Shown: piece after piece, positions 16,682-25,557 of the stretch
How positions within the stretch are numbered: position 1 is the first letter of the stretch
Layout: every line of letters begins with the position of its first letter
Assembly (NCBI GenBank): GCA_002483105.1
Contig: DLHG01000009.1
Location: 1-64,000, forward strand
Direction: 5' to 3'
Length of the DNA stretch: 64,000 nt
From: Bacteroidetes bacterium UBA7674
Lineage (GTDB): Bacteria > Bacteroidota > Bacteroidia > Chitinophagales > Chitinophagaceae
Translations under genes and position numbers: made by a program
Notes under the pieces: model-generated
Database searches by the model: none
Told to the model about the DNA's origin: nothing
What the model saw: the letters and a program-made list of their open reading frames with translations, nothing else

Positions 16682-18628
16682 ATGCAGTATAGGATAAGAA
16701 TTCTGCCCAGGTGGTTGATATTCCTGGTAGATATCTTTTTTGTTCAATTTTCGATCTTCCTGGCTTTTGCCCTGAGATTCAATTTTGACTGGTCAGAGAT
16801 GGCCCGTTTCGACCTCAACCTGATATTGGGGTTATCGCTTGTGGTGAGTGGTACACTCTTCTACATCTTTAAGAGCTATGCGGGTATCATAAGGTATACC
16901 AATATCGAAGATGCTTACAGGCTCATTATAGTTAACTCACTTGCCTCCCTCATTTATTATGTCATTAACCTGATACTGAACCAGCCACCACATGCTACAT
17001 TGCTTTTCCCTAAAGCTGTGGTAGGTATATATTGGTTTGCTACCAATTTTACACTTATCTCTTACCGGCTTGGTATCAAACACTTCTTTAATAGTTTCTA
17101 CCAACAGAAGCAGATAGAGCGTGTGAAGACCAAGGTGGCCATTTTCGATACCAGCGAGGCAGGTATGATGACGAAGAAAGTGATCAACGACCTGAGCAAT
17201 GGAGAGCTGCATGTGGCGGCCTTTATGGATGATAACCATGCCGTGACGGGCCGTGTGATGGATGGGATGCCGATATATGGCATCAACGAAGATGATTTCA
17301 GGAAGCTGAAGCAGGATGGTATAGATATGCTCATTATAGCGAACAGGGAGATCTCCAAGCCAAAGCTGAATTACCTTGTTGATATAAGCCTGAACTACGG
17401 ACTGCGTGTGCAGCAAGTGCCACCAATAGAACAATGGCTGAATGGTACGCTGAACTTGCAACAACTGAAAGACATTAATATCGAGGACCTGCTGGAGCGC
17501 CCTGTAATTAATATAAGCAATGATAAAATAGACGGAGAACTGCGCGGTAAAAAAATACTGGTGACCGGTGCGGCTGGATCTATAGGTAGTGAGATAGTAA
17601 GACAACTGACGAACTATTATCCATCCCTCATTATACTATGTGATAAGGCAGAGACACCGATGCACGACCTGACACTGGAGCTGAACGAGAATTTTAAAAG
17701 TGCTAACTACAAGGCCTATATGGGTGATGTATGCGACTATCAACGCATGGAGAACCTGTTTGAGACCTACAATCCTGATATAGTATTCCATGCAGCGGCT
17801 TATAAGCATGTGCCGATGATGGAAGATAACCCATCTGTAGCCATCATTAATAATGTGCTGGGTACTAAGACATTAGCAGACCTCGCAGTGGCTAATGGTG
17901 TGGAAAAATTCGTTACTATTTCCACTGATAAGGCGGTGAATCCGACCAACATCATGGGCGCATCGAAGCGAATAGCGGAGATATACAGTCAGAGCCTTTT
18001 TGAATACATCAGTGATAAGGGGAACCAATCGAAGCTAAAAGGTATGGCTTATCCTACGAAGTTTGTTACGACGCGTTTTGGTAATGTATTGGGCTCTAAT
18101 GGTTCGGTGATACCGAGATTTAAGGCACAACTGGAAAGAGGTGGCCCAATAACTGTTACCCACCCGGAGATAACCCGCTATTTTATGACTATACCTGAGG
18201 CATGCCGACTTGTACTGGAAGCAGGGGTGATGGGTAATGGCGGAGAGATATTTGTGTTTGATATGGGTGAGCCCGTGAAGATCGTAGACCTTGCGCGCAA
18301 GATGATACGCCTCTCGGGTAAAACGCCTGATGTGGACGTGAAAATAGAATTCTCAGGCTTAAGGCCGGGCGAGAAGCTGTATGAGGAACTGCTGAACAAT
18401 TCTGAGAACACGCAGCCTACGTATCACGACAAGATAATGATAGCTAGTGTGCGCCAATACAACTACCCCGAGGTGAAAGATCATATAGAGAAGATGATAG
18501 CCAGCGCGCGGAAGCACTACTCTGTAGAAACGGTAGAGCAGATGAAAGACCTTGTGCCGGAGTTTATCAGCAACAATTCGGTATTTGAGAATCTGGATAA
18601 TAAGGAGAAGGAAAAGGCGGTGGCGTAA
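16682..18628 (+). CDS. CapD/WbpM-like membrane nucleotide-sugar 4,6-dehydratase
   Basis: A 648-residue polysaccharide biosynthesis protein. The first 150 residues hold about four transmembrane helices. A CoA-binding-like Rossmann domain covers about 150-270. An extended-SDR domain starts with the NAD motif VTGAAGSIGSE near residue 295. It carries AAYKHVPMMEDNP, the ISTDKAVNP active-site region (T/SDK in place of the usual YxxxK in this subfamily), GASKRIAE and the RFGNVLGSNGSV segment. Family members convert UDP-GlcNAc to the 4-keto-6-deoxy sugar for capsule or O-antigen. Length equals full-length WbpM/CapD. The gene stands alone, about 23 kb from the capsule export locus at 41.8 kb, for which it could supply a sugar. 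Confidence 0.9.
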   Translation: MQYRIRILPRWLIFLVDIFFVQFSIFLAFALRFNFDWSEMARFDLNLILGLSLVVSGTLFYIFKSYAGIIRYTNIEDAYRLIIVNSLASLIYYVINLILNQPPHATLLFPKAVVGIYWFATNFTLISYRLGIKHFFNSFYQQKQIERVKTKVAIFDTSEAGMMTKKVINDLSNGELHVAAFMDDNHAVTGRVMDGMPIYGINEDDFRKLKQDGIDMLIIANREISKPKLNYLVDISLNYGLRVQQVPPIEQWLNGTLNLQQLKDINIEDLLERPVINISNDKIDGELRGKKILVTGAAGSIGSEIVRQLTNYYPSLIILCDKAETPMHDLTLELNENFKSANYKAYMGDVCDYQRMENLFETYNPDIVFHAAAYKHVPMMEDNPSVAIINNVLGTKTLADLAVANGVEKFVTISTDKAVNPTNIMGASKRIAEIYSQSLFEYISDKGNQSKLKGMAYPTKFVTTRFGNVLGSNGSVIPRFKAQLERGGPITVTHPEITRYFMTIPEACRLVLEAGVMGNGGEIFVFDMGEPVKIVDLARKMIRLSGKTPDVDVKIEFSGLRPGEKLYEELLNNSENTQPTYHDKIMIASVRQYNYPEVKDHIEKMIASARKHYSVETVEQMKDLVPEFISNNSVFENLDNKEKEKAVA

Positions 18629-18644
18629 AGTCCCAAACCCGGAA

Positions 18645-18670
18645 GCCCCCTCCGCCTCCTAAAGGGGGAC
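18645..18670 (+). repeat. Dispersed C-run/G-run intergenic palindrome, copy 4
   Basis: GCCCCCTCCGCCTCCTAAAG core followed by GGGGAC, immediately before the terminator of the CapD-like gene. Same family as copies at 3405, 13237 and 13291. Confidence 0.6.
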
Positions 18671-18673
18671 TAA

Positions 18674-18719
18674 GATATAAATAAGAGAGCAGCACTAGTG
18701 CTGCTCTCTTATTTATATC
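18674..18719. terminator. Perfect 46-base palindrome, bidirectional terminator
   Basis: Two 23-base arms match exactly, with a GC-richer centre (GAGAGCAGCAC) and AT-rich ends that give U-tracts on both strands. It separates the convergent CapD-like and lipoprotein genes. Confidence 0.88.
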
Positions 18720-18731
18720 CAAAGTGGTTAT

Positions 18732-19580
18732 TTATTTCATTGGTTCATCCTGGGAGAGGTTGAATTCCCTTGTAACTGTTGTCATAGGGCCTTCTACGGC
18801 TTTGCCGTCTTTGTCCATCAATGTCAGGGTGATGCTGGATTTGCCCATAGCTAAGCCATGGATGAACTGTGCTTTCCAGGTTGTTACATCTACTATCTTC
18901 TCCTGGTCGCCGCTGTTTATTTTGGCGTTTACTTTATAGTCAGCACCTAGGGTAGCGTTCCATACGTAGAAGTCAAACAGTACATTTTCAGTGTCTTTGC
19001 CTAAGTAGTCACCTTTGGGGCGGCTATAGAATACCATTGGGGTAGTTGGGTCTGCCAGCTTCTCAATTTTACCTTTCGCATCAAGCTTAAAGTGATACAC
19101 CAAAGCAGCGCCTTTAGACTTTACCGACTCGTGATAAGAGCGGCTGAGGAACGACATAACATAGTGTTCGTCGCTGTTCAGTGGTATAGTAACGGTGTGC
19201 TTAGGCTCATACAGGGCTGCATAAGGCTTATTGTCCAGGATAAAGTGGATGTGCTGGCCTTGAGCTGAATTATTGCACTGTTTGCCTTCTGCGTCGGCAG
19301 TCTGGCTTTTCAGTTCGTAGTTCTTTACAGCGTAGTTGAAAGTAACCTTCACTGAATCCGCGCCTTGTTTTTCAGCAGTTACAGAGCTGATAGAAAGCTG
19401 TGCCAGTGGGAATTCCGGAGAGGCAGGTACATCGCTGAGCGTTATTTCTGCAGGGGCAGGAGTGGTTACCTGCACAGTATCGGTATTGCCTGACTGGTCG
19501 TTGTTGCTATCACCACAGGAAGCCGCGAACAGCGCGCCTGCTGAAAAGGTGAAAATGCTGAGAGTTGTTTTTAATGACAT
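18732..19580 (-). CDS. Putative lipoprotein of unknown function
   Basis: A 282-residue exported protein with a lipobox (FAASC, Cys22) and a Thr/Asp/Pro-rich linker. The mature part looks beta-rich. It contains a CNNSAQGQHIHFILDNKPYA segment that recalls the HHHL/I-x-D motifs of DUF4399-like domains. A YVMSFLSRSYHESVKSKGA stretch follows and then a second beta domain. No catalytic signature is clear. Bacteroidota homologues are sometimes labelled phosphopeptide-binding proteins, but nothing here proves binding. A TAGCTTTG box lies 18 bases upstream, giving a short leader. The gene is divergent from the Bat-like operon and ends at a 46-base palindromic terminator. Confidence 0.65.
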   Translation of the reverse strand: MSLKTTLSIFTFSAGALFAASCGDSNNDQSGNTDTVQVTTPAPAEITLSDVPASPEFPLAQLSISSVTAEKQGADSVKVTFNYAVKNYELKSQTADAEGKQCNNSAQGQHIHFILDNKPYAALYEPKHTVTIPLNSDEHYVMSFLSRSYHESVKSKGAALVYHFKLDAKGKIEKLADPTTPMVFYSRPKGDYLGKDTENVLFDFYVWNATLGADYKVNAKINSGDQEKIVDVTTWKAQFIHGLAMGKSSITLTLMDKDGKAVEGPMTTVTREFNLSQDEPMK

Positions 19581-19597
19581 CAGATGTTGATTTTATG

Positions 19598-19605
19598 CAA
19601 AGCTA
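19598..19605 (-). promoter_or_regulatory. Bacteroidetes -7 box (TAGCTTTG) for the lipoprotein gene
   Basis: Minus-strand TAnnTTTG match 18 bases before the ATG, with a TTTG 24 bases further upstream (19630-19633) as a possible -33 element. Confidence 0.55.
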
Positions 19606-19685
19606 GGGTTAAATAGTTGTGCCAGTGGGCAAATTTTTCAGAAAACTTTAAGCAATTTCCCCCTCCATATAAAGTTTGGAACTGT

Positions 19686-19693
19686 TACATTTG
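19686..19693 (+). promoter_or_regulatory. Bacteroidetes -7 box (TACATTTG) for the Bat-like operon
   Basis: TAnnTTTG match about 100 bases before the DUF58 gene. It supports the operon starting here without an upstream moxR gene. Confidence 0.5.
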
Positions 19694-19791
19694 CGATACC
19701 TTATTTGAAATCAGGATAATGGGTTAAGCTAAAAATGAGTTAACCTATTATGCTCGAATAAGTTACAGTTTTTGATTTTTTGATTTGAACT

Positions 19792-20658
19792 ATGACTACT
19801 GCTGAGATCTTAAAGAAAGTCAGGCGGATAGAGATAAAAACCAAGGGACTAAGTAACCACATATTTGCAGGAGAATACCATTCTGCCTTTAAGGGGCGCG
19901 GTATGTCCTTCAGTGAAGTGCGTGAATACCAGCATGGTGATGATGTAAAGAACATCGACTGGAATGTAACTGCCCGTTTCTCCCACCCATTTGTAAAAGT
20001 ATTTGAAGAAGAGCGTGAGCTGACAGTGATGCTGTTGGTAGATATCAGTGCGAGCTCTCAGTTTGGTTCTCAACAGAGGTTGAAGCGTGAACTGATCACG
20101 GAGATCAGCGCTGTATTCTCTTTTGCAGCGGCAACCAATAATGATAAAGTTGGTGTGATATTCTTCAGCGATAAGGTGGAGAAGTTCATCCCGCCGAAGA
20201 AAGGACGTAGCCATATACTGCGCATCATCAGGGAGCTCATAGCCCTTGAGCCTGTACAGACGGGAACTACGAATGTGCGTGTAGCGCTTGAATATCTGAA
20301 TAATGTGCAGAAGAAGCGCACGATAACGGTGCTGATGAGTGATTTTATAAGCAGCAACTATGAGTTGCCTTTGCAACTGGCGGCCCGTCGTCATGATCTA
20401 GTAGGGATACAGGTGTATGACAGATATGATAAGGAACTGCCATCAGCAGGACTGGTACAGGTGATGGACTCGGAGACCAAAGAGCTGCAATGGCTGGATA
20501 CTGACGATAAGAAAGTGCGTATACAATATGCGGCTGCCTTTGATAAGCACAAAAAATATTGCGACCAGGCATTCAGGAAGTGTGGGGCATCGCTGATGCA
20601 TCTTCGCACTGATGAAGATTATGTAAAAATGTTACAGGGCTTTTTTAAAGGAAGGTAA
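19792..20658 (+). CDS. DUF58 domain protein (Bat/MoxR operon)
   Basis: A 288-residue soluble DUF58 protein. The family core is visible as GRGMSFSEVREYQHGDDVKNIDW followed by a degenerate VWA-like domain with LLVDISASSQFG near residue 83 and MSDFIS near 185. In Bacteroidota these proteins are encoded beside MoxR AAA+ ATPases and BatA-E and are thought to act in envelope or aerotolerance-related complex assembly. Here it is the first gene of a three-gene set, 5 bases before the BatD-like gene. No moxR precedes it; the upstream gene is on the other strand. The ATPase partner must be elsewhere if it exists. Confidence 0.9.
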   Translation: MTTAEILKKVRRIEIKTKGLSNHIFAGEYHSAFKGRGMSFSEVREYQHGDDVKNIDWNVTARFSHPFVKVFEEERELTVMLLVDISASSQFGSQQRLKRELITEISAVFSFAAATNNDKVGVIFFSDKVEKFIPPKKGRSHILRIIRELIALEPVQTGTTNVRVALEYLNNVQKKRTITVLMSDFISSNYELPLQLAARRHDLVGIQVYDRYDKELPSAGLVQVMDSETKELQWLDTDDKKVRIQYAAAFDKHKKYCDQAFRKCGASLMHLRTDEDYVKMLQGFFKGR

Positions 20659-20663
20659 CAAGC

Positions 20664-21629
20664 ATGAGAACAACGATAAAGAAAACGATCCTATTCATAT
20701 GTCTGTGGCTTACGGGCCATAGTGTGGCTATCGCACAGCAGTCTTCTGTGAGTGCTAAACTTGATGTGAACAAGATAGCTGTTGGTGACCAGGCCCGGTT
20801 GTTTATAGAAGTGATACACAATGGCAAGTCGGGCACGCTGCAATGGGCTGCGATACCCGATACCTTTAATACACTGGAAGTAGTGGAGAAGGGCAGGATA
20901 GATACCACGAAGCAAGGTGATATAGTTACGCTAAGGCAACGTCTCTTGGTAACAGGTTTTGATTCAGGTATGTATGTGATACCGCCATTTCAATTCTCTG
21001 TGATAGCGAGTGGTACACAGCCTTATGTGATACAAACAGACTCTTTCTCCTTGTTAGTGCAAACGGTAGCTGTTGATACAAGCAAAGGCTTTGTGGGCAT
21101 CAAAGGTATCATGCAGGTGAAGTCGACATGGAAGGACTATATCTGGCTGATAATAGGTGGGATAGTGTTGGTATTGTTAACGGCTTTTGTGGTGTATTAT
21201 TTCCGGAAGAACAAGAAAGTACCTATACCGGTACAAGAACCGACAGGCCCGGTGGAGACCATCACGGAAAAGTACATTCGCCTGCTGAACGAACTGGAAG
21301 GAAGGAAGCTGTGGATGAATGGCTCTGTGGAAAGTGTGAAACTGTATTATACCGAACTAACCGATGTGCTGAGAGTATATATAGAAGAACGTTTCCGGAC
21401 AGCGATGCTGGAACTGACCACAGATGAGATACTAACCAAAGTAAGGCATCATAAAGAAATGAACAGCCAGCACGATATACTGGCGAGCATTCTCTATACG
21501 GCCGATCTTGCCAAGTTTGCCCGTGCGCAACCACTGCCGGCGGAGCATATGCGGGCGCTTGAGAACGCCAAACAATTTGTGTATAATACGAAACCTGTTG
21601 TAACTACTAATCCTGAGCAAGCATCATGA
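20664..21629 (+). CDS. BatD-like membrane protein
   Basis: A 321-residue protein with a signal peptide (about residues 1-25, ending AIAQQ), an extracytoplasmic beta domain (about 26-155) resembling the BatD oxygen-tolerance repeat (KLDVNKIAVGDQARLFIEV; PPFQF), one transmembrane helix at about 159-180, and a cytoplasmic helical tail of 140 residues. It is much shorter than full BatD and matches the small protein commonly found between DUF58 and BatA genes in this phylum. Its stop overlaps the BatA start (ATGA), so translation is coupled. The role is assumed from context. Confidence 0.75.
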   Translation: MRTTIKKTILFICLWLTGHSVAIAQQSSVSAKLDVNKIAVGDQARLFIEVIHNGKSGTLQWAAIPDTFNTLEVVEKGRIDTTKQGDIVTLRQRLLVTGFDSGMYVIPPFQFSVIASGTQPYVIQTDSFSLLVQTVAVDTSKGFVGIKGIMQVKSTWKDYIWLIIGGIVLVLLTAFVVYYFRKNKKVPIPVQEPTGPVETITEKYIRLLNELEGRKLWMNGSVESVKLYYTELTDVLRVYIEERFRTAMLELTTDEILTKVRHHKEMNSQHDILASILYTADLAKFARAQPLPAEHMRALENAKQFVYNTKPVVTTNPEQAS

Positions 21630-22636
21630 AAGCCCTGATGGACTGGAAATATCTAAGCTTCGCGCACCCTTTATTTTTAGGGTTACTGCTGTTGATACCT
21701 GTATTGATATGGTGGCAGAACAAGAACAGGAAGAAGAATCATCCTTCTATGCGCCTCACTACCATAGCCGGAGTGAAAGGAGTGAAGCCAAGCTGGCGGG
21801 TGCGCTACCGTCCGCTACTTGTGTGGCTGAGGATGATAGGGCTTGCGGGCATTATCATCGCCTTGGCGAGGCCACAAAGCAGCAATACGACCGAGAGCAT
21901 AGACAGCGAGGGTATTGATATAGTGCTCAGCATGGATATCTCGGGCAGTATGCTGGCAGAAGATTTTAAACCTAACCGTATAGAGGCAGCGAAGAAAGTA
22001 GCTTTGAGCTTTGTTGACCAAAGACCGACAGACAGGTTGGGACTCGTGATATTTTCAGGTGAGAGCTTTACACAATGCCCTATCACCATAGACCACCATG
22101 TGCTGAAAGACCAGATAGCCTCTGTGAAGAGTGGTATGCTACAGGATGGTACTTCTATAGGTATGGGGCTGGCCACGGCAGTACAAAGCCTGCGCAATAC
22201 AAAAGGAAAGAGCCGCGTGATCATCCTGATGACAGACGGTGTGAACAATACAGGGCTAATAGATCCGGCGACAGCATTGGAAATAGCAAAGGCTTACAAG
22301 ATAAGGGTATATACCATAGGCGTAGGTACCATAGGCCAGGCATTGAGCCCGGTGCAAACGCCGACAGGCATACAAATGGCGATGGCTCCTGTGCAGATAG
22401 ACGAGCCGCTGATGCGAAAAATAGCCGGTGAGACAGGTGGCAAGTATTTCCGCGCTACCGATAACCGATCGCTGGACAATGTCTATAAGGAAATAGATCA
22501 ACTGGAAAAATCAGAAGTAGAGATCAGTTCTTATAAGCGATATGCAGAATTATTCTTCCCGTTTGCTGCACTGGCATTGATATGCCTCGCGTTGGAAATG
22601 CTGCTTCGCTATACCGTCTTCAGGAGTATTACTTAG
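21626..22636 (+). CDS. batA: BatA-like VWA membrane protein
   Basis: A 336-residue protein with an N-terminal helix (about 14-30), a second at about 64-82, a VWA domain from about residue 98, and a C-terminal transmembrane helix near 310-330. The metal-site motif DISGS is intact at 104-108, with later MIDAS residues in DGTSIGMG and MTDGVNNTG. This is the BatA architecture of the Bacteroides aerotolerance operon. It overlaps the BatD-like gene by four bases. No batB, batC or batD follows; the next gene is convergent, and the two stop codons overlap (TTAG). Confidence 0.88.
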   Translation: MKALMDWKYLSFAHPLFLGLLLLIPVLIWWQNKNRKKNHPSMRLTTIAGVKGVKPSWRVRYRPLLVWLRMIGLAGIIIALARPQSSNTTESIDSEGIDIVLSMDISGSMLAEDFKPNRIEAAKKVALSFVDQRPTDRLGLVIFSGESFTQCPITIDHHVLKDQIASVKSGMLQDGTSIGMGLATAVQSLRNTKGKSRVIILMTDGVNNTGLIDPATALEIAKAYKIRVYTIGVGTIGQALSPVQTPTGIQMAMAPVQIDEPLMRKIAGETGGKYFRATDNRSLDNVYKEIDQLEKSEVEISSYKRYAELFFPFAALALICLALEMLLRYTVFRSIT

Positions 22637-23679
22637 GCTGTTATATGCCAGATGCTCAGGTAATGTCCGTAGCTATTGATCAATAAGATGTTCTTTAGTG
22701 CTTTGGGTTGCTTGCCGTTCAGCAGCATGTGTGCAGGAACAGCACCGTGCTTTACTATCTCCATTGTCATTCCTAGTCCGAACGCAGATGCCGTGGCATA
22801 CTCACCTGACAAGTGTTTGAACCCGGCAATACTTGAAGCAGAGAAGCGTTCATTTATATTGTCGTAAAATTCTTTACCGCTGCTATTTCCATTCCATCCT
22901 GACATAACAAGGTCAATATCAGTATTAGATAGCCCCTGTTGTTGCATGAACTTGTCCAGCTGTGCTGCAGCTGCTGCTGTGTCTTCGGGGGTGGAGATAC
23001 CGATGCCTTTGATGTGCAAGCTGCCTTCTGATGGGTTTTTGTCTACCACAAAAAAAGTTGCGCCCTCACCTGCGAGACTACCGGGCTCATTGGTGTTGAG
23101 TATTTGTTCTGTACTATTTGCTTTGCGGTATACGCCAGTAGCCTTCATTACTTGCAGACTGCTGTCTGTCAGTTCATCAATGCCGCCAACAAGAATGTTG
23201 TGAGTAGGATGGTCGTTCAGATATAGTTGGGCATTTATCATAGCGTGCTCAAAAGAATGGCCGCGATGAACGTAAGTTAGGTTGTGCCCGTAGCAACCAG
23301 CCAATAAAGCTATTTGCCCGCCGACAGTATTGTGCGTAGATTGTATAAAAGAAGTAGGCGTAAGCATTTGCTCTTCCTGAGTCACCATCTTTGCCAGGAA
23401 ATGTTCCGTGTCTTGCAGGCAACCCATAGCTGTGCCTAAAGACATAGCATCCGGTTTTTCGACGCCCGCCTGTTGCATGGCCATCCTGGAAGCGCCTATG
23501 CCCATGCGTACAGCTTTGCTCATACGGCGAAGCTGCATGGGTTGTATATATGCCGTATAGTTGGGTTCTTTGCTGAGTAGCTTATCGGTGTCGTATGTTG
23601 GAGGCTCATGTAAAAAAGTTCCTTCACTATTGTCTCCTGCTGCACTGATGATGCCCGTTCCTTTTATATAAATATCCAT
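22633..23679 (-). CDS. Chain-length-factor-like ketosynthase lacking catalytic residues
   Basis: About 348 residues from the ATG at 23679; an upstream TTG at 23712 lies inside the previous gene. The beta-ketoacyl synthase fold is recognisable (GTGIISAAGDN at the N-terminus, GTAMGCLQDTEHF, VGGIDELTDS, EPGSLAGEGATFFVV). However, the nucleophile region reads HRGHSFEHA (138-146) with no Cys. The HGTGT region is replaced by SGWNGNSSG and the last His motif is also lost. That is the pattern of a chain length factor, the inactive partner of a KS heterodimer in type II polyketide and aryl-polyene/flexirubin systems. It sits two bases after the active KS gene, its likely partner. Confidence 0.82.
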   Translation of the reverse strand: MDIYIKGTGIISAAGDNSEGTFLHEPPTYDTDKLLSKEPNYTAYIQPMQLRRMSKAVRMGIGASRMAMQQAGVEKPDAMSLGTAMGCLQDTEHFLAKMVTQEEQMLTPTSFIQSTHNTVGGQIALLAGCYGHNLTYVHRGHSFEHAMINAQLYLNDHPTHNILVGGIDELTDSSLQVMKATGVYRKANSTEQILNTNEPGSLAGEGATFFVVDKNPSEGSLHIKGIGISTPEDTAAAAAQLDKFMQQQGLSNTDIDLVMSGWNGNSSGKEFYDNINERFSASSIAGFKHLSGEYATASAFGLGMTMEIVKHGAVPAHMLLNGKQPKALKNILLINSYGHYLSIWHITA

Positions 23680-23681
23680 TC

Positions 23682-24878
23682 TTAACTTTTTGAAAAAACA
23701 AGAGATGAACAATTGCCACCGAATCCGAATGAATTGGACAGGACATGGTCTATTGCAATACCTGTTTGTAATTCGGTGACAGGTTTCCAGTTCACATCTT
23801 CCATTTGTGTTTCCCAGCGCATATTGGGGAATACAACACCATCACGGATAGCTATAGCGCTGAATACGGCTTCTACACCTCCTGATGCACCAAGTGTGTG
23901 CCCGGTAAATGATTTGGTAGAAGAAGCCATTGGTACATTGCCGCTGAATACACCTTCGATGGCTTTTCCTTCAGAACTATCATTGTTGGCTGTGCCTGTA
24001 CCGTGCAGATTGATATAGCTGATGTCGGAGGGTTGTATGCCTGCCTTGCTGATAGCTTGTGTCATGGCCAGTTTGTTGCCGATGCCGTCGGGGGAAGAAG
24101 CTGTCTGGTGATAAGCATCATTGGCATTAGCATAGCCGCTTACGGTGCATATAGCTGTAGCGTTGCATTGCGCCATTGCTTTATCATTCATCAATACAAC
24201 GTATCCTGCGCCTTCTCCGAGGTTGAGACCTCGCCTATTGTTGTCGAAAGGTTGACAAGACTGGCGGTCGAGTATCATTAAGGTATTGAAACCATTGAGG
24301 GTGAATTTCGATAAACTATCCGCGCCACCTGCTATCGCAATATCCAGCATGCCCGCTTCTATCATCTGTGCTGCCATCATGATACTGTTGGCTGATGAAG
24401 AACATGCAGTGCTGATAGTGGTAACAAAATCCTCTATTTTAAAATGCTTTGCTACCAGTTCTGTGATAGCGCCACATTCGTGATTGATGACTGAAGATAT
24501 GTTTGATACGGTGCCTGTTTCTTTGAACTCCCGGTAAACTCCTTCTGTGAGGTCCATGCCACCCACTGTATTAGCAGAGAAGAAGCCCGTGCGTAAACCG
24601 GTTGCTATTTCTGCGTAGGGGAGCCATGCTTCCTTTACTGCAACTGCACTTAAAAGGGCAGTGCGGGGCCATTCTTCATTTACACCCGCCATATCGGCGA
24701 GTGCTTTATTGGAAAGTTTTATCTCAGCTACCGGTATTTCTGACTCCCAGTGAGTTTTGAGGTGGGTGGGTTTACCGATATTATTTTTACCGCTCAACAG
24801 GGCATCCTTACATTGCTGTGTATTGTTGCCGATGGCGGTGATAATACCTGTATTTACTATGTATGGTTTTAGGGCCAT
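23682..24878 (-). CDS. Beta-ketoacyl-[ACP] synthase (KS), flexirubin/aryl-polyene type
   Basis: A 398-residue type II ketosynthase with a complete Cys-His-His triad: Cys159 in STACSSS, His292 in NLHGTGT and His327 in KSFTGHTLGASGG. The conserved C-terminal NSFGFGGNC is also present. It condenses acyl thioesters with malonyl-ACP. It is not the housekeeping FabF, judging by the GxxTAIGNN start and by its company: a chain-length-factor-like KS, a truncated KS-like protein, a flavoenzyme and an O-methyltransferase. That set matches parts of the flexirubin (dialkylresorcinol/aryl polyene) cluster of Bacteroidota. No ACP, KR or DH is encoded nearby, so those must come from elsewhere. Confidence 0.88.
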   Translation of the reverse strand: MALKPYIVNTGIITAIGNNTQQCKDALLSGKNNIGKPTHLKTHWESEIPVAEIKLSNKALADMAGVNEEWPRTALLSAVAVKEAWLPYAEIATGLRTGFFSANTVGGMDLTEGVYREFKETGTVSNISSVINHECGAITELVAKHFKIEDFVTTISTACSSSANSIMMAAQMIEAGMLDIAIAGGADSLSKFTLNGFNTLMILDRQSCQPFDNNRRGLNLGEGAGYVVLMNDKAMAQCNATAICTVSGYANANDAYHQTASSPDGIGNKLAMTQAISKAGIQPSDISYINLHGTGTANNDSSEGKAIEGVFSGNVPMASSTKSFTGHTLGASGGVEAVFSAIAIRDGVVFPNMRWETQMEDVNWKPVTELQTGIAIDHVLSNSFGFGGNCSSLVFSKS

Positions 24879-24939
24879 GTTTCTATTGTTGGTATGCGAA
24901 TATACAATGAGATAACCGAGCGAAAACAGGAGAAGACAA

Positions 24940-25539
24940 CTATTTGTTGTAGCACTGCTGTATAGATTCCGGACTAAGCATTAATCCTGTCCTGTTTTTA
25001 GTAGCCCAGTAAAGTGAAATGTCCTGTTCGTTATTAGCTGCATTCACATAGCCGAACAGGCAGGCTTCCATGCCGCGGTTCTCTAAAATATCGTTTACCC
25101 AAAAGTATAATTCGTTGCTGTCAAATGTATTGTTAATAAGGCTGGCCTGTTCTCCTTTGAATCCGTGGCGGATACATATCTCTCCCAGCATGATATTGGG
25201 GAGCGTATAAACAAACAGCGCAGGGCTGGGTATAGAGGCGATACTCTCTTCGTATTTTTTGTCTACTTCTATGCAGCCATCGGTGGTGGCGAGCACAAGG
25301 GCGATTTTTGTCTTGTCCATTTCACCGTAGGTGAATGCACCGTTATCTGACAGCAATATCTCTGTGGCCAACCATGCCCATTTGCAGAGGATATCCATCT
25401 TAAAGAACTTAACATAGTTACAGCCCTGATCCCTGTAGAGGTCTTCGGGAGCGGTAAATATCTTATCAGTAACGGCAACGCCATTTTTGGTGACGTTGCC
25501 GTTCTTAATGCGGATATGATCTAAAATATAAGCGGGCAA
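24940..25539 (-). CDS. Short beta-ketoacyl-synthase-N-like protein of the pigment cassette
   Basis: A 199-residue protein with a ketosynthase N-terminal-like fold: FKMDILCKWAWLATEILL, IALVLATTDGCIEVD, SPALFVYTLPNIMLGEIC and MEACLFGYV follow the order of KS strands. There is no STACSSS nucleophile or HGTGT motif, so it is non-catalytic as a KS. Similar short KS-like proteins accompany flexirubin and aryl-polyene clusters. The start appears to be TTG at 25539: the frame is closed by the upstream gene's stop at 25558-25560, and the first ATG would remove the first strand. It lies 18 bases after the flavoenzyme gene. Confidence 0.72.
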   Translation of the reverse strand: MPAYILDHIRIKNGNVTKNGVAVTDKIFTAPEDLYRDQGCNYVKFFKMDILCKWAWLATEILLSDNGAFTYGEMDKTKIALVLATTDGCIEVDKKYEESIASIPSPALFVYTLPNIMLGEICIRHGFKGEQASLINNTFDSNELYFWVNDILENRGMEACLFGYVNAANNEQDISLYWATKNRTGLMLSPESIQQCYNK

Positions 25540-25557
25540 TATTGTTCTTATTAAAAG

